Numbered from the stretch's first letter, positions 27,963 to 37,262 are shown. The stretch is 64,000 nt of DNA from Actinoallomurus sp963850195 (GCA_963850195.1 CAWKKD010000001.1:62001-126000), one strand, 5' to 3'. The notes: generated by a model from the sequence alone, not told the origin. Numbers and translations: made by a program.

Positions 27963-29042
27963 TCAGCGCTCCACGGTGCCGGCGATGAAGTCCTCGACGG
28001 CCTTGTGAGCCTCGCCGTCGGAGTACTGGATCGGCGGCGACTTCATGAAGTACGAGCTGGCCGAGAGGATCGGGCCGCCGATCCCGCGGTCCTTGGCGAT
28101 CTTCGCGGCGCGCACGGCGTCGATGATGACGCCCGCGGAGTTCGGGGAGTCCCAGACCTCGAGCTTGTACTCGAGGTTCAGCGGGGTGTCACCGAACGAG
28201 CGGCCCTCGAGGCGGACGTAGGCCCACTTGCGGTCGTCCAGCCACGGCACGTGGTCCGACGGGCCGATGTGCACGTCGGCCTTTGCCATCTCGTGCGGGA
28301 TCTGCGAGGTGACCGACTGGGTCTTGGAGATCTTCTTGGACTGGAGGCGCTTGCGCTCCAGCATGTTCATGAAGTCCATGTTGCCGCCGAAGTTGAGCTG
28401 GTACGTGCGCAGCAGCTCGACCCCGCGGTCCTCGAACAGCTTGGCCATGACGCGGTGCGTGATGGTCGCGCCGACCTGGGACTTGATGTCGTCACCGACG
28501 ATCGCGACACCGGCGTCGGTGAACTTCTGGGCCCACTCCGGGTCGCTGGCGATGAAGACCGGCAGCGCGTTGACGAAGGCGACCTTGGCGTCGATCGCGC
28601 ACTGCGCGTAGAAGCGGTCGGCGTCTTCGGAGCCCACCGGCAGGTAGGAGACCAGGACGTCGGCCTTGGTGTCCTTGAGGATCTGCACGACGTCGACGGG
28701 CTTGTCGTCGGACTCCTGGATGATCTCCGCGTAGTACTCGCCGAGGCCGTCGTAGGTGTGGCCGCGCTGCACCGTGACGCCGGACGGCGGCACGTCGCAG
28801 ATCTTGATCGTGTTGTTCTCGCTCGCGACGATCGCCTCGGACAGGTCGCGGCCGACCTTCTTGGCGTCAACGTCGAAGGCGGCGACGAACTCCACGTCAC
28901 CGACGTGGTACTCACCGAACTGGACGTGCATCAGACCGGGGACACGCGTTTCGGGCGAGGCGTCCTTGTAGTACTCGACACCCTGTACGAGCGAGCTCGC
29001 GCAGTTGCCGACACCGACGATGGCGACGCGCACTGAACCCAT
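27963..29042 (-). CDS. ino1: myo-Inositol-1-phosphate synthase
   Basis: The enzyme converts glucose 6-phosphate to inositol 1-phosphate with NAD, feeding phosphatidylinositol and mycothiol synthesis in actinobacteria. It shows the NAD-binding VAIVGVGNCASSL, then NTIKICDVPPSGV and LRTYQLNFGGNMDFMNMLER, and matches the ~360-aa mycobacterial-type enzyme (359 aa). The ATG at 29042 is preceded by AGAGGAG. padR lies 46 bp upstream on the same strand, so the two are likely co-transcribed and co-regulated. Confidence 0.94.
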   Translation of the reverse strand: MGSVRVAIVGVGNCASSLVQGVEYYKDASPETRVPGLMHVQFGEYHVGDVEFVAAFDVDAKKVGRDLSEAIVASENNTIKICDVPPSGVTVQRGHTYDGLGEYYAEIIQESDDKPVDVVQILKDTKADVLVSYLPVGSEDADRFYAQCAIDAKVAFVNALPVFIASDPEWAQKFTDAGVAIVGDDIKSQVGATITHRVMAKLFEDRGVELLRTYQLNFGGNMDFMNMLERKRLQSKKISKTQSVTSQIPHEMAKADVHIGPSDHVPWLDDRKWAYVRLEGRSFGDTPLNLEYKLEVWDSPNSAGVIIDAVRAAKIAKDRGIGGPILSASSYFMKSPPIQYSDGEAHKAVEDFIAGTVER

Positions 29043-29088
29043 GCGGATGCTCCTCTTTCGTCTCATATGCCGGGACGCCCTCGCGTCC

Positions 29089-29658
29089 TCAGCGGTTCTC
29101 ATCTGCCTGTTGTGCGCGCTCGCGCCCGATCAGCTCGTTGAGCCACCGGACCTCGCGCTCGACCGACTCCAGCCCGTGCTCCTGGAGCTCGAGCGTGTAG
29201 TTGTCGACTCGCTCGCGCGTACGGGCCAGCGCGGCGCGTACGCTCTCCAGCCGCTCCTCGAGGCGGCTGCGCCGACCCTCGAGGATCCGCAGCCGTACAT
29301 CGGCGCGGGTGTGGGCGAAGAAGGCGAAGTGCACTCCGAATCCCTCGTCCTCCCAGGACGCGGGGCCGGCCTCGGCGAGCAGCTCCTGGAGCCGCTCTTT
29401 TCCTTCGGCCGTGAGTTTGTAAACGATCTTCGAGCGCCGGGTGCCGCCGGGACGCGTCGTGGCGGTCTCCTGGTCGTCCTCCATGATCAGCCCCTGCTCG
29501 AGCAGGAGCTTCAGGCACGGATAGAGCGACCCATAGGAGAAGGCGCGGAACATGCCCAGGAGGGTGTTGAGCCTTTTGCGCAGCTCATAGCCGTGCATGG
29601 GGGACTCGTGGAGGAGACCGAGTACGGCGAGCTCAAGCACGCCGGCCTTGCTTCTCAT
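29089..29658 (-). CDS. PadR family transcriptional regulator
   Basis: A 189-aa regulator with a PadR winged helix (LELAVLGLLHESPMHGYELRK, then FRAFSYGSLYPCLKLLLEQGLI and the wing RRSKIVYKLTAEGK) and a C-terminal helical dimerisation region. It precedes ino1, and a PadR-type palindrome lies 27 bp upstream of its ATG, so it probably represses its own transcript and ino1. PadR-ino1 adjacency is a recurrent actinobacterial arrangement as I recall it. Confidence 0.92.
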   Translation of the reverse strand: MRSKAGVLELAVLGLLHESPMHGYELRKRLNTLLGMFRAFSYGSLYPCLKLLLEQGLIMEDDQETATTRPGGTRRSKIVYKLTAEGKERLQELLAEAGPASWEDEGFGVHFAFFAHTRADVRLRILEGRRSRLEERLESVRAALARTRERVDNYTLELQEHGLESVEREVRWLNELIGRERAQQADENR

Positions 29659-29684
29659 GCCCCTCCACTCCAACGCTCGATTCG

Positions 29685-29717
29685 ATGTATCGATCGAATG
29701 TATCGACTCGATACATC
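29685..29717 (-). promoter_or_regulatory. Putative PadR operator
   Basis: A perfect 19-bp palindrome with a central C (29698-29716): ATGTATCGA, C, TCGATACAT. A further half site ATGTATCGAT overlaps on the left from 29685. PadR proteins typically bind ATGT-8/11-ACAT palindromes. It lies between padR and the divergent DUF5318 gene. Confidence 0.75.
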
Positions 29718-29797
29718 TGCAAGATACGTCCCGGTGTGCCCCGACGCAAGCCCGAGTGCCCCTGTGGACCGGCGCCGAGCCGTCGTAGTCTGCTGAC

Positions 29798-30196
29798 ATG
29801 TGGTCGCAGCGACTGGTCGTCGACTACGGACTCGCCCGCCGGGCCACGCTCTCGCAGCTGGTCTCGGGTGGGCTGACCGTCGATGACGCCTGCGACGCGC
29901 ACCCCTACCTGCTACGCGCCGCCAAGTACCACGGTGAGCAGACGGAACACCCGTGTCCGGTCTGCCAGAAGGCGCACCTGACCCACGTCACCTACGTCTA
30001 CGGGGACGAGCTCGGCCGCTACGCCGGGAGGGTCAAGGTGACCGATGAGTTGCCCGAGATGGCGCGGGAGTTCGCGGAGTTTCGGGTCTATGTGGTTGAA
30101 GTGTGCCAAGGTTGTGCTTGGAATCACTTGACACTCTCATACGTACTTGGACATGGGGATACCGCCCCTGACGAGGGCAGAACCGCACGAAAGTAG
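29798..30196 (+). CDS. DUF5318 family protein
   Basis: A 132-aa soluble protein with two Cys pairs, CPVCQKAHLTHVTYVYGDEL and later VCQGCAWNHLTLSYVLGH, suggesting a zinc site. The N-terminus WSQRLVVDYGLARRATL and its place between padR and ponA match the actinobacterial DUF5318 family. Function unknown. It is transcribed divergently from padR, so the palindrome at 29698 may affect it too. About 100 bp separate it from ponA. Confidence 0.8.
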   Translation: MWSQRLVVDYGLARRATLSQLVSGGLTVDDACDAHPYLLRAAKYHGEQTEHPCPVCQKAHLTHVTYVYGDELGRYAGRVKVTDELPEMAREFAEFRVYVVEVCQGCAWNHLTLSYVLGHGDTAPDEGRTARK

Positions 30197-30297
30197 TCGG
30201 TGTGACCGCGCGGGAACCGCCGTGAGGGACCGTGCTCACTTGCCCACCCAGTACTGTCGGACGGATTGACTAGCCGTACCCCAGTGAACGAGGTCGC

Positions 30298-32868
30298 GTG
30301 AGTTACAGCAGCGATTACGGGCCATCGGGACCGGACAGGGCCGCCCCGACCAGGCCGCAGACGCCTGTCGGACGATCGAATCACCCTGCTCTGCCCAGTG
30401 GGCCGCCTCCCGGCGCCCGCGGTGGATCCGGCATGCCGCCGGGTCGCGGTGGTCCAGGAGGCCCGGGTCGTCCCGGCGGTCCTGGTGGGCCCGGCGGTCC
30501 AGGAGGCCCCGGTGGGCCGCCCGGACCCGGTCGCCGTCGCGGCAGCAGTGGTGACGGCGGCGGCGGAGGCGGTAGGCGCGCCAAGCGTCCGCCGGCGAAG
30601 ACCGGCTGGCGCCGCTACGTCCCCTCCTGGAAGGTCGTCCTCGGCGTGCTGGGCATCGGCACGCTCGCCGGCATCTGCCTGATCGGCGTCGCGTACGCGA
30701 TGACGCCGATCCCCAAGGTCAACGCGGAGGCCACGGACCAGGGCGCGACCGTCTTCTGGAACGACGGCAAGACGCCGATGATGAAGATCGGCGGCACCCG
30801 TACGGCGGTTCGGCTCGACCAGATCTCGCCGAACGTCCAGAACGCCATCCTCGCGATCGAGGACCACAACTTCTACAAGGAGTCGGCGATCTCGCCGTTG
30901 GGCATCAGCCGCGCGCTGGTCACCGACCTCAAGGGCGGCGACACCCAGGGTGGTTCGACCATCACCCAGCAGTACGTGAAGAACGCCTACCTGAGCCAAG
31001 AGCGGACGATCACCCGGAAGCTCAAGGAGATCTTCATCTCGGTGAAGGTCGGCAAGCAGCAGGACAAGAAGACGATCCTGCAGAACTACCTCAACACGAT
31101 CTACTTCGGTTACGGCGCCAACGGCATCGAGGCCGCGGCCGAGGCCTACTACGGTGTCCACGCCGCTGAGTTGACGGTCCCTGAGGCGGCGGTCATCGCG
31201 GCCAACGTCAAGCAGCCGCAGTATTACGACCCGCGCAGCACCGGCCAGCGGCACACCGACGCGATCAACCGCTACAACCTCGTCCTCGGCGCGATGAAGC
31301 AGTACGGCACGCTGTCCGCGGCCGACTACGCCAAGTACGTCAACCACCCGAAGATGACCAAGAAGAAGAAGGGCCCGACCCTCTCCGGTCAGAAGGGGTA
31401 CATGTTCGACCGGGTCACGAACACCCTGAAGAACATGGGCTACAGCCAGGAGGACCTGGACACCAAGGGCCTGAAGATCTATACGAGCTGGGACCGCAAA
31501 CTCCAGGACAAGGCCGTCAAGGCGGTCGAGCAGCGGATCGCCGCAGCGCCGAACATGCCGAAGGACATTCGGGTCGGGCTGGTCTCCATCAACCCGAAGA
31601 ACGGCGAGGTCGTCGCCGCGTACGGCGGCAAGGACTACACGAGGCAGTACGTCGACGACGCCTACTTCTCCACGGCCCAGGTCGGCTCGGGCTTCAAGCC
31701 CTACGTGCTCGCGGCCGCGCTGAGCCAGAACATCGGGCTCAAGAGCACGATGGACGCCTCGGGCCCGGCCTACTTCGACGACAACGGCGAACGGGTCAAC
31801 AAGGGTGACCCCAGGGCGTTCCAGGTGCACAACGACGAGGGCAACCCGTCGCAGCCCGTGGTCGACCTGATCCGCGCGACGCAGATGTCGTACAACACGG
31901 TCTATGTGCCGCTCGGCTTCAAGGCCGGCATGGACAATGTCATCAGCCTCGCTGAGAAGGCCGGTCTCCCGGACAAGGCGGTAGAGCACGAGCGCGGTCT
32001 GGCGGGTCTGTTCCTCGGCCAGGCCTCGATGAGGGTCCTGGACCAGGCGAGCGGGTACGCCACGATCGCCAACGACGGCAAGTACATCCAGCCGCACAGC
32101 ATCCGCAAGGTGTTCACCGCCGACAACCACGCGTACCACCCTGAGCGGTACAACAAGATCGAGCACCGTACGGCGTTCCAACCGGACGTCGCGCGCGACG
32201 TCCAGTTCGCCATGCAGTCCGTGCTGAAATACCCCGGCACCGGGGTGAAGGCCGCCCTGCCCGGACGTGAGGTGGCCGGCAAGACGGGTACCACCAACGA
32301 GAACCGCTCCGCCTGGTTCAACGGCTTCACCCCGAACCAGCTCGTGACGTCCGTCGGGATGTGGCGCTACCAGGATGCGGATCCGAAGCACCACAAACCC
32401 CTCCGCGCGTACACGCCGATGCAGGGCATCGGCGGTCTACCCCGGATCAACGGTGGTGACTATCCGGCGATGATCTGGCACGACTACATGTCCACCGCGT
32501 TGGAGGGCAAGCCGGTCACGCAGTTCGAGCCGCCGGCCTGGATCGGCGAGACCAAGGCGTTCGCGACGCCGCCGCCGCCGTCGCCGAGCCCAACGCCGAC
32601 ACCGCCGGGGCAGCTACCGCCCTGCCAGCCGGGCCAGGACCCGGTCGCGGACCAGTGTCAGCCGGGCGGCCCGGGTAACAACCCGATCTGCCAACAGCAC
32701 CCGAGGTGGCCGCAGTGCCAGAGCGGGGATCCCAACCCGACCCCCACCTGTGACCAGCCCGTGCTCGGCCAGTGCCCCACCACCGGCCCGCCCGGTAAGG
32801 GCCGTAACAGCGGCAACGACGGCGGAACCGCTCCACAAGCGAACGCGGCGAGGCCGACCGACGAATAG
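30298..32868 (+). CDS. ponA: Bifunctional class A penicillin-binding protein (PonA)
   Basis: An 856-aa peptidoglycan synthase. A Gly/Pro-rich cytoplasmic N-terminus (~110 residues) leads to one membrane helix (about 121-144). The glycosyltransferase domain has the catalytic EDHNFYKE and GGSTITQQYVKN. The transpeptidase has Ser464 in SGFK, SYN at 531-533 and KTG at 662-664. A Pro-rich tail follows. It polymerises lipid II supplied by MurJ and cross-links stem peptides. The start is GTG; the ribosome binding site is modest. Two glycosyltransferase genes follow within 9 and 4 bases. Confidence 0.95.
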   Translation: MSYSSDYGPSGPDRAAPTRPQTPVGRSNHPALPSGPPPGARGGSGMPPGRGGPGGPGRPGGPGGPGGPGGPGGPPGPGRRRGSSGDGGGGGGRRAKRPPAKTGWRRYVPSWKVVLGVLGIGTLAGICLIGVAYAMTPIPKVNAEATDQGATVFWNDGKTPMMKIGGTRTAVRLDQISPNVQNAILAIEDHNFYKESAISPLGISRALVTDLKGGDTQGGSTITQQYVKNAYLSQERTITRKLKEIFISVKVGKQQDKKTILQNYLNTIYFGYGANGIEAAAEAYYGVHAAELTVPEAAVIAANVKQPQYYDPRSTGQRHTDAINRYNLVLGAMKQYGTLSAADYAKYVNHPKMTKKKKGPTLSGQKGYMFDRVTNTLKNMGYSQEDLDTKGLKIYTSWDRKLQDKAVKAVEQRIAAAPNMPKDIRVGLVSINPKNGEVVAAYGGKDYTRQYVDDAYFSTAQVGSGFKPYVLAAALSQNIGLKSTMDASGPAYFDDNGERVNKGDPRAFQVHNDEGNPSQPVVDLIRATQMSYNTVYVPLGFKAGMDNVISLAEKAGLPDKAVEHERGLAGLFLGQASMRVLDQASGYATIANDGKYIQPHSIRKVFTADNHAYHPERYNKIEHRTAFQPDVARDVQFAMQSVLKYPGTGVKAALPGREVAGKTGTTNENRSAWFNGFTPNQLVTSVGMWRYQDADPKHHKPLRAYTPMQGIGGLPRINGGDYPAMIWHDYMSTALEGKPVTQFEPPAWIGETKAFATPPPPSPSPTPTPPGQLPPCQPGQDPVADQCQPGGPGNNPICQQHPRWPQCQSGDPNPTPTCDQPVLGQCPTTGPPGKGRNSGNDGGTAPQANAARPTDE

Positions 32869-32877
32869 CCTGCTGCC

Positions 32878-34299
32878 ATGTCGGAGCCCCAGCTGATCGA
32901 CGGGGCCGGAGGAGCCGCGCGCTCCTCCGGCCCTGCCGCCGTACGCACCGGCCTGCGGCAGCTCCTGCCGTTGCTCGCCTCCACGACCGCGGTCGTCTCG
33001 GTGCTCGGCTACCTCCAGAAGGTCCCGTGCATGCGCGCCGGGTTCGACTTCGCGCCCACGGTCCGCAACGCCTGCTACACCGACATCTACCCGCTCTACT
33101 TCGGGCGGGGCATCGCCGACGGCAAGATCCCCTACCTCGACAAGATCCCCGAGCCCGTCGAGTACCCCGTGCTCACCGGCGGGTTCATGCACGTCATGGG
33201 GGTGCTGTCCCGCTGGTTCGGCGGCCCCGACGTCATGGCGCGCGGCATGCTGTTCTTCGAGCTGACCGCGGTCGCCCTCGTGATCTGCGCCGGGGTCACC
33301 GTGCTCGCCTCCGCCTGCATCGCGGGCGCGCACAGCGTACGTACCGGCCTGATGGTCGCCGCGTCGCCGGCGATGCTGCTCTCGCTCTACATCAACTGGG
33401 ACCTGCTCGCCGTCGCGCTCGGCGCGCTCGCCGTCGCGGCCTGGGCACGGCGCCACGAGACGGCGGCCGGCGTACTGCTCGGCCTCGCGGTCGCCGCCAA
33501 GTTCTACCCCCTGCTCTTCCTCGGGCCGCTGTTCCTGCTCTGCCTGCGGGCCGGGCGGATGCGGGAGTTCGGACGGTTCGCGGCCGCGGCCGTGATCACC
33601 TGGCTCGTGGTGAACGTCCCGATCATGCTCGCGGCCTGGGACAGCTGGTCCCGCTTCTACACGTTCAACCAGGAGCGCCCCGTCGACTGGGGTTCGATCT
33701 TCTTCCTGGCCGGGCGCAAGGGCATGGACTCCGTCAACGACGTTCCCACGCTCAACCTCATGGGCGAGGTCGGGTTCGGCGTGCTCGCCGTCGCGATCGC
33801 GCTGCTCGTACTGGCCGCCCCGCGACGCCCACGCCTGCCGCAGGTGCTCTTCCTCGTGCTCGCGGCGTTCCTGCTGACCAACAAGGTCTGGTCGCCGCAG
33901 TACGTCCTGTGGCTGCTCCCCCTCGTCGCGCTCGCCCGGCCCAAGCTGCCCGCCTACCTCCTGTGGCAGGCCGGCGAGATCATCTACTTCTTCGGCATCT
34001 GGTGGTACCTCCTCGCCGGCACGCTGCAGCAACCGGGAATGGGCGCGTCGGACACCGTGTCCGCACTGCTCGCCGGGCACGCGCCCGCCGGCGGTATCAA
34101 CGACGGCGTGTACTTCTTCGCGATGCTGGCGCGGTTCCTCACCGTCCTGATGATGGCCGCACTCGTGGTGGTCGACGTGCTCGCGCCGAAGCTCGACCGC
34201 GTACGCAACGACGGTGCGGACGATCCTGCGGGCGGCGTCCTCGACGGGGCCGAAGACCGCTTCGTGCTGTTCCGCCGTTCCGTCACCGCGACCGCCTGA
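32878..34299 (+). CDS. GT87-like integral membrane glycosyltransferase
   Basis: A 473-aa protein with many hydrophobic segments. DIYPLYFGRGIADGKIPYLDKI and EYPVLTGGFMH on the first outer loop are typical of the GT87/DUF2029 polyprenyl-phosphate mannosyltransferases of actinobacteria. It probably transfers a sugar from a lipid carrier to an envelope glycan or glycolipid outside the membrane. The ATG follows ponA by nine bases, and the next polytopic gene starts four bases after its stop. Confidence 0.8.
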   Translation: MSEPQLIDGAGGAARSSGPAAVRTGLRQLLPLLASTTAVVSVLGYLQKVPCMRAGFDFAPTVRNACYTDIYPLYFGRGIADGKIPYLDKIPEPVEYPVLTGGFMHVMGVLSRWFGGPDVMARGMLFFELTAVALVICAGVTVLASACIAGAHSVRTGLMVAASPAMLLSLYINWDLLAVALGALAVAAWARRHETAAGVLLGLAVAAKFYPLLFLGPLFLLCLRAGRMREFGRFAAAAVITWLVVNVPIMLAAWDSWSRFYTFNQERPVDWGSIFFLAGRKGMDSVNDVPTLNLMGEVGFGVLAVAIALLVLAAPRRPRLPQVLFLVLAAFLLTNKVWSPQYVLWLLPLVALARPKLPAYLLWQAGEIIYFFGIWWYLLAGTLQQPGMGASDTVSALLAGHAPAGGINDGVYFFAMLARFLTVLMMAALVVVDVLAPKLDRVRNDGADDPAGGVLDGAEDRFVLFRRSVTATA

Positions 34300-34303
34300 G
34301 CGC

Positions 34304-35380
34304 GTGCTCTCACTGAGGTCAGGTGACCGCTGGGCGCTGCGCGCCTGGGCCGGCACCCGGATCGGCGTGATGGCGACCTCGCTAAGCATCGCGCTGTTCT
34401 GGTCCTTCGGCGACCTCAAGGACTCCTTCCTCGGCCGGTGGACGCAGTGGGACGTCGACCTGTTCATCGAGATCGCCAAGTACGGCTACCGCGGTGACCC
34501 CACACAGCCACAGGACGCCGGGCTGCCCGCGTTCTTCCCCGGCCTGCCGGTGCTGCTGCGCGTCGTCCACGTCGCGATCCCGAGCTGGCAGCTGTCCGCG
34601 CTGCTGATCAGCTTCGTCGCCGGTACGGTCGCGATGGTGGCGCTCGCCCGGCTCGGCGGCGAGTCGACCGGGCCAAAGGCGGCGTTCGCGCTCCTGCTCA
34701 GCCCGTACGCGGTGTTCCTGTTCGCGGGCTACTCCGAGACGCTGTTCCTGGCTTTCGCGCTGCCCGCCTGGCTCATGGCGCGTGAGCGCCGGTGGGAGAC
34801 CGCCGCGCTGTGCGCGATGGGCGCGACCTGCGTACGCGTCACGGGGATCTTCCTCGCCGTGGCGCTCATCGTGGAGTTCGTCGTCGCCGACCGGCGATGG
34901 CGGCTCACTCCGTGGCTCGCGATGCCGTTCGTACCCGTCCTCGCCTACACGCTCTACCAGTGGCGGCGCACCGGCGACTGGATGACGTGGCAGCACGCGC
35001 AGCAGGCGGGCTGGGGACGCTCGATGGTGTGGCCGTGGGACGCCTTCGCGACGACCTGGTCCGCCGCGTTCGGCACCCACGACCAGTTCACCGGGGCGTT
35101 CCGGGTCGAGCTGATCGCGGCCACCGTCGGCGTCGCGCTCACCGTCTGGCTGCTGGCGCGCCGCCGATGGGCGGAGGCCGTCTACGTCGGGCTCCCCCTG
35201 ATCTCCCTGCTCACCTCGGCGTTCTACCTGTCCATCGGGCGGGCGGCACTGCTGTGGTGGCCGCTGTGGCTGGCCATCGGATCGGCCAGGCGCTGGGTGT
35301 ACGTCGTGGTGCTCGCCCTGTTCGTGCCGCTGCTCATCGAGGAGATCGTGCTGTTCACCTCGGGGGCGTGGGCGGGTTGA
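34304..35380 (+). CDS. PIG-V-like integral membrane mannosyltransferase
   Basis: A 358-aa polytopic protein with WTQWDVDLFIEIAKYGYRG in the first outer loop and AFFPGLPVLLRVVHV, the pattern of the bacterial PIG-V family of lipid-linked mannosyltransferases. It starts at GTG 34304 close behind the GT87-like gene and is probably co-transcribed with ponA, which suggests envelope glycan assembly. An alternative start upstream would overlap the previous gene by 90 bases and is not favoured. Confidence 0.78.
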   Translation: MLSLRSGDRWALRAWAGTRIGVMATSLSIALFWSFGDLKDSFLGRWTQWDVDLFIEIAKYGYRGDPTQPQDAGLPAFFPGLPVLLRVVHVAIPSWQLSALLISFVAGTVAMVALARLGGESTGPKAAFALLLSPYAVFLFAGYSETLFLAFALPAWLMARERRWETAALCAMGATCVRVTGIFLAVALIVEFVVADRRWRLTPWLAMPFVPVLAYTLYQWRRTGDWMTWQHAQQAGWGRSMVWPWDAFATTWSAAFGTHDQFTGAFRVELIAATVGVALTVWLLARRRWAEAVYVGLPLISLLTSAFYLSIGRAALLWWPLWLAIGSARRWVYVVVLALFVPLLIEEIVLFTSGAWAG

Positions 35381-35461
35381 CGCGGCCCCCCGATTCGCGG
35401 TGCGCGTACGCCGGGCGGATCATCGCACGTAGGGCTTGTCTCCCCACCATGAGGTGACCGA

Positions 35462-35881
35462 ATGATCGAGGAACTGCTCACCGGACGGCGCGAACCGGGC
35501 GTCCACCTGTGGCGTACGGACCGCCGCGAGGCGGCGCGCGGCGTCACCGAGGCCGAACGCGCCGGTCGGCGGGTCTTCTGGCTCGACGGACAGGGCGTAC
35601 GTGACAAGCCGGAGTTCCTGCGGCGCTGTGTGGAGGAGTTCTCGCTGCCGTCGTACTTCGGCCACAACTGGGACGCGCTGCAGGACTGCCTGAACGACCT
35701 GTCGTGGGTGCCGGCGACCAACGGGTACCTGGTGGTCTTCGACCACTGGCAGGAACTCGCGACCGCAGAGGCCGACACGTACCGCACCGCGATGGAGATC
35801 TTCGAGACGGCCGTGGACCACTGGCGCCGTACGACGACGCCGATGAACGTCCTGCTGCTCGCCGAGCCGACCGTTTCGTAG
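35462..35881 (+). CDS. Barstar-family protein
   Basis: A 139-aa protein. After a 35-residue N-terminal extension the barstar core runs RVFWLDGQGVRDKPEFLRR, SLPSYFGHNWDALQDCLNDLSW and GYLVVFDHWQELA, and ends VLLLAEP. It is a shorter, classical member compared with the one at 6174. No RNase gene is adjacent. It may protect against RNase toxins delivered by other strains or act on a host RNase; both are inference. Confidence 0.85.
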   Translation: MIEELLTGRREPGVHLWRTDRREAARGVTEAERAGRRVFWLDGQGVRDKPEFLRRCVEEFSLPSYFGHNWDALQDCLNDLSWVPATNGYLVVFDHWQELATAEADTYRTAMEIFETAVDHWRRTTTPMNVLLLAEPTVS

Positions 35882-35890
35882 GCGTCCCGG

Positions 35891-36646
35891 TCAGAGGTTG
35901 TCGCGGAGCCAGGCGATGTCGTCGGCCTGGCCGTCGCCCGGCGTCTCGACGATGACGGGCGCCCCGGCCGCGCGTACGACGGCCAGGATCAGCTCCGGGT
36001 CGATCCGGCCGTCGCCGAGGTTGGCGTGCCGGTCGGCGCCGGAGCCGAAGTCGTCGCGGCTGTCGTTGCAGTGGACGAGGTCGATGCGCCCGGTGATCGC
36101 CTTGACCCGGTCGACGACGTCGACGAGCTCCTCGCCCGCCGCGTGCGCGTGGCAGGTGTCGAGGCAGAACCCCACGTCGAAGCCGTCGACGGCCTCCCAA
36201 AGGCGCGCGATGCGGTCGAGCTTGCGCGCCATGGCGTTGCCGCCGCCTGCGGTGTTCTCGATGAGCACCGGGATCGGGCACTCCATGCGCTCGAAGACCT
36301 TGCGCCAGTTGTCGAAGCCCGCCTGCGGGTCGTCGTCCTTGAGCACGTGCCCGCCGTGCACGATCAGGCCCTTGGCGCCGATCGACGCCGCGGCCTCGAG
36401 CTGCTGGGCGAGGATCTTGCGGCTCGGGATGCGGATGCGGTTGTTGGAGGTCGCGACGTTCACGATGTAGGGGGCGTGGACGTAGACGTCGACGTCGGAG
36501 TCGCGGATCTCCTCGTGCGCGGGCGGCAGCACGGGGCCCTTCCATCCCTGCGGGTCGCCGAGGAAGAACTGGACGGCTTCGGCCTTCTTCGCGTCCGCCG
36601 CGGAAAGAGGGTCGGTCTGGTCCACGTGGGCTCCGATACGCACCAT
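35891..36646 (-). CDS. nfo: Deoxyribonuclease IV (AP endonuclease)
   Basis: A 251-aa TIM-barrel endonuclease that cuts DNA at abasic sites in base-excision repair. Metal-ligand segments are in order: VYVHAPYIVN, IVHGGH, VLIENTAGGG, CLDTCHAHAAG, LVHCNDSRDDFGSGADRHANLGDG and VETPGDG (ligand residues H, H, E, D, H, H, D, H, E). The length fits the compact actinobacterial form. The ATG start gives the canonical RIGAHVDQTDPL opening. Confidence 0.93.
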   Translation of the reverse strand: MVRIGAHVDQTDPLSAADAKKAEAVQFFLGDPQGWKGPVLPPAHEEIRDSDVDVYVHAPYIVNVATSNNRIRIPSRKILAQQLEAAASIGAKGLIVHGGHVLKDDDPQAGFDNWRKVFERMECPIPVLIENTAGGGNAMARKLDRIARLWEAVDGFDVGFCLDTCHAHAAGEELVDVVDRVKAITGRIDLVHCNDSRDDFGSGADRHANLGDGRIDPELILAVVRAAGAPVIVETPGDGQADDIAWLRDNL

Positions 36647-36662
36647 GCGACGAGCCTACGCG

Positions 36663-36947
36663 TCAGAGGCGGAAGCCGCCGTGCGAGATGCCGAGTCCGG
36701 CGCCGACGAATGCCAGCCCGATGCCGATCACGTTGATCCAGCGCTCGGCCGTCGTGGCGGAGACCAGCTGGGAGTACAGACCAAATAGGAACGCGGCGAT
36801 GCCCACGCACAACGCGACGAAGTGGGCATCGTTCACGACCCCGGAGAAGAAGGCGATCGCGCCCGCGACGATCGTGATGACCGAGAACGACGTCTCACGA
36901 GGGTGGGCCCGAGGCCGGCTGCGGTGCCGTGAAAGCGTCTTTCGCAC
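36663..36947 (-). CDS. Small membrane protein, unknown function
   Basis: A 94-aa protein with a basic N-terminus and three hydrophobic helices (FSVITIVAGAIAFFSGVV, HFVALCVGIAAFLFGLYSQL and WINVIGIGLAFVGAGLGI). The GTG at 36947 is chosen because a good AGGAGG lies nine bases upstream and the longer frame to the left is implausible. It ends 16 bases before the nfo start on the same strand, so the two may share a transcript. I do not recognise a named family. Confidence 0.7.
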   Translation of the reverse strand: MRKTLSRHRSRPRAHPRETSFSVITIVAGAIAFFSGVVNDAHFVALCVGIAAFLFGLYSQLVSATTAERWINVIGIGLAFVGAGLGISHGGFRL

Positions 36948-37077
36948 GCGGTCCCACCTCCTGCGATGTGGATTTCGTTCACTGAACGTGATTCCCTCGC
37001 GCGGATCGGCCAAGCCCTCGGCGGCTTTGTCGGTGCCGGCCGGTACTGTCGAACGTGGTTTCGAACAGGAGGTCGCG

Positions 37078-37215
37078 ATGATCACCCGCGAGCTGACGGC
37101 GATAGACGACGTCGAGCTGATTGATGAGCTGTCCCTGCTGACCACCCAGACCGCTCGCATGCGGTCGCGGATGGCCGACATCATGACCGAGCTCGATCGG
37201 CGCCGGGCGCATTAG
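37078..37215 (+). CDS. Small hypothetical protein (45 aa)
   Basis: An ATG preceded by AGGAGGTCGCG opens a 45-codon frame beginning MITRELTAIDDVELIDEL and ending DIMTELDRRRAH; it is predicted to be mostly helical and highly charged. The strong ribosome binding site and coding-like composition support it. No family is recognised. It lies just upstream of the rpsF leader in the same direction. Confidence 0.55.
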   Translation: MITRELTAIDDVELIDELSLLTTQTARMRSRMADIMTELDRRRAH

Positions 37216-37262
37216 TCCGGTGCGGTCCGTGAATCTCCTGAGCGGGCCGATCGACCTGCTGG

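Noticed and set aside
30124..32394. 756-codon leftward open frame
   Set aside because: Antisense to ponA, whose motifs are unambiguous; the leftward translation has no domain.
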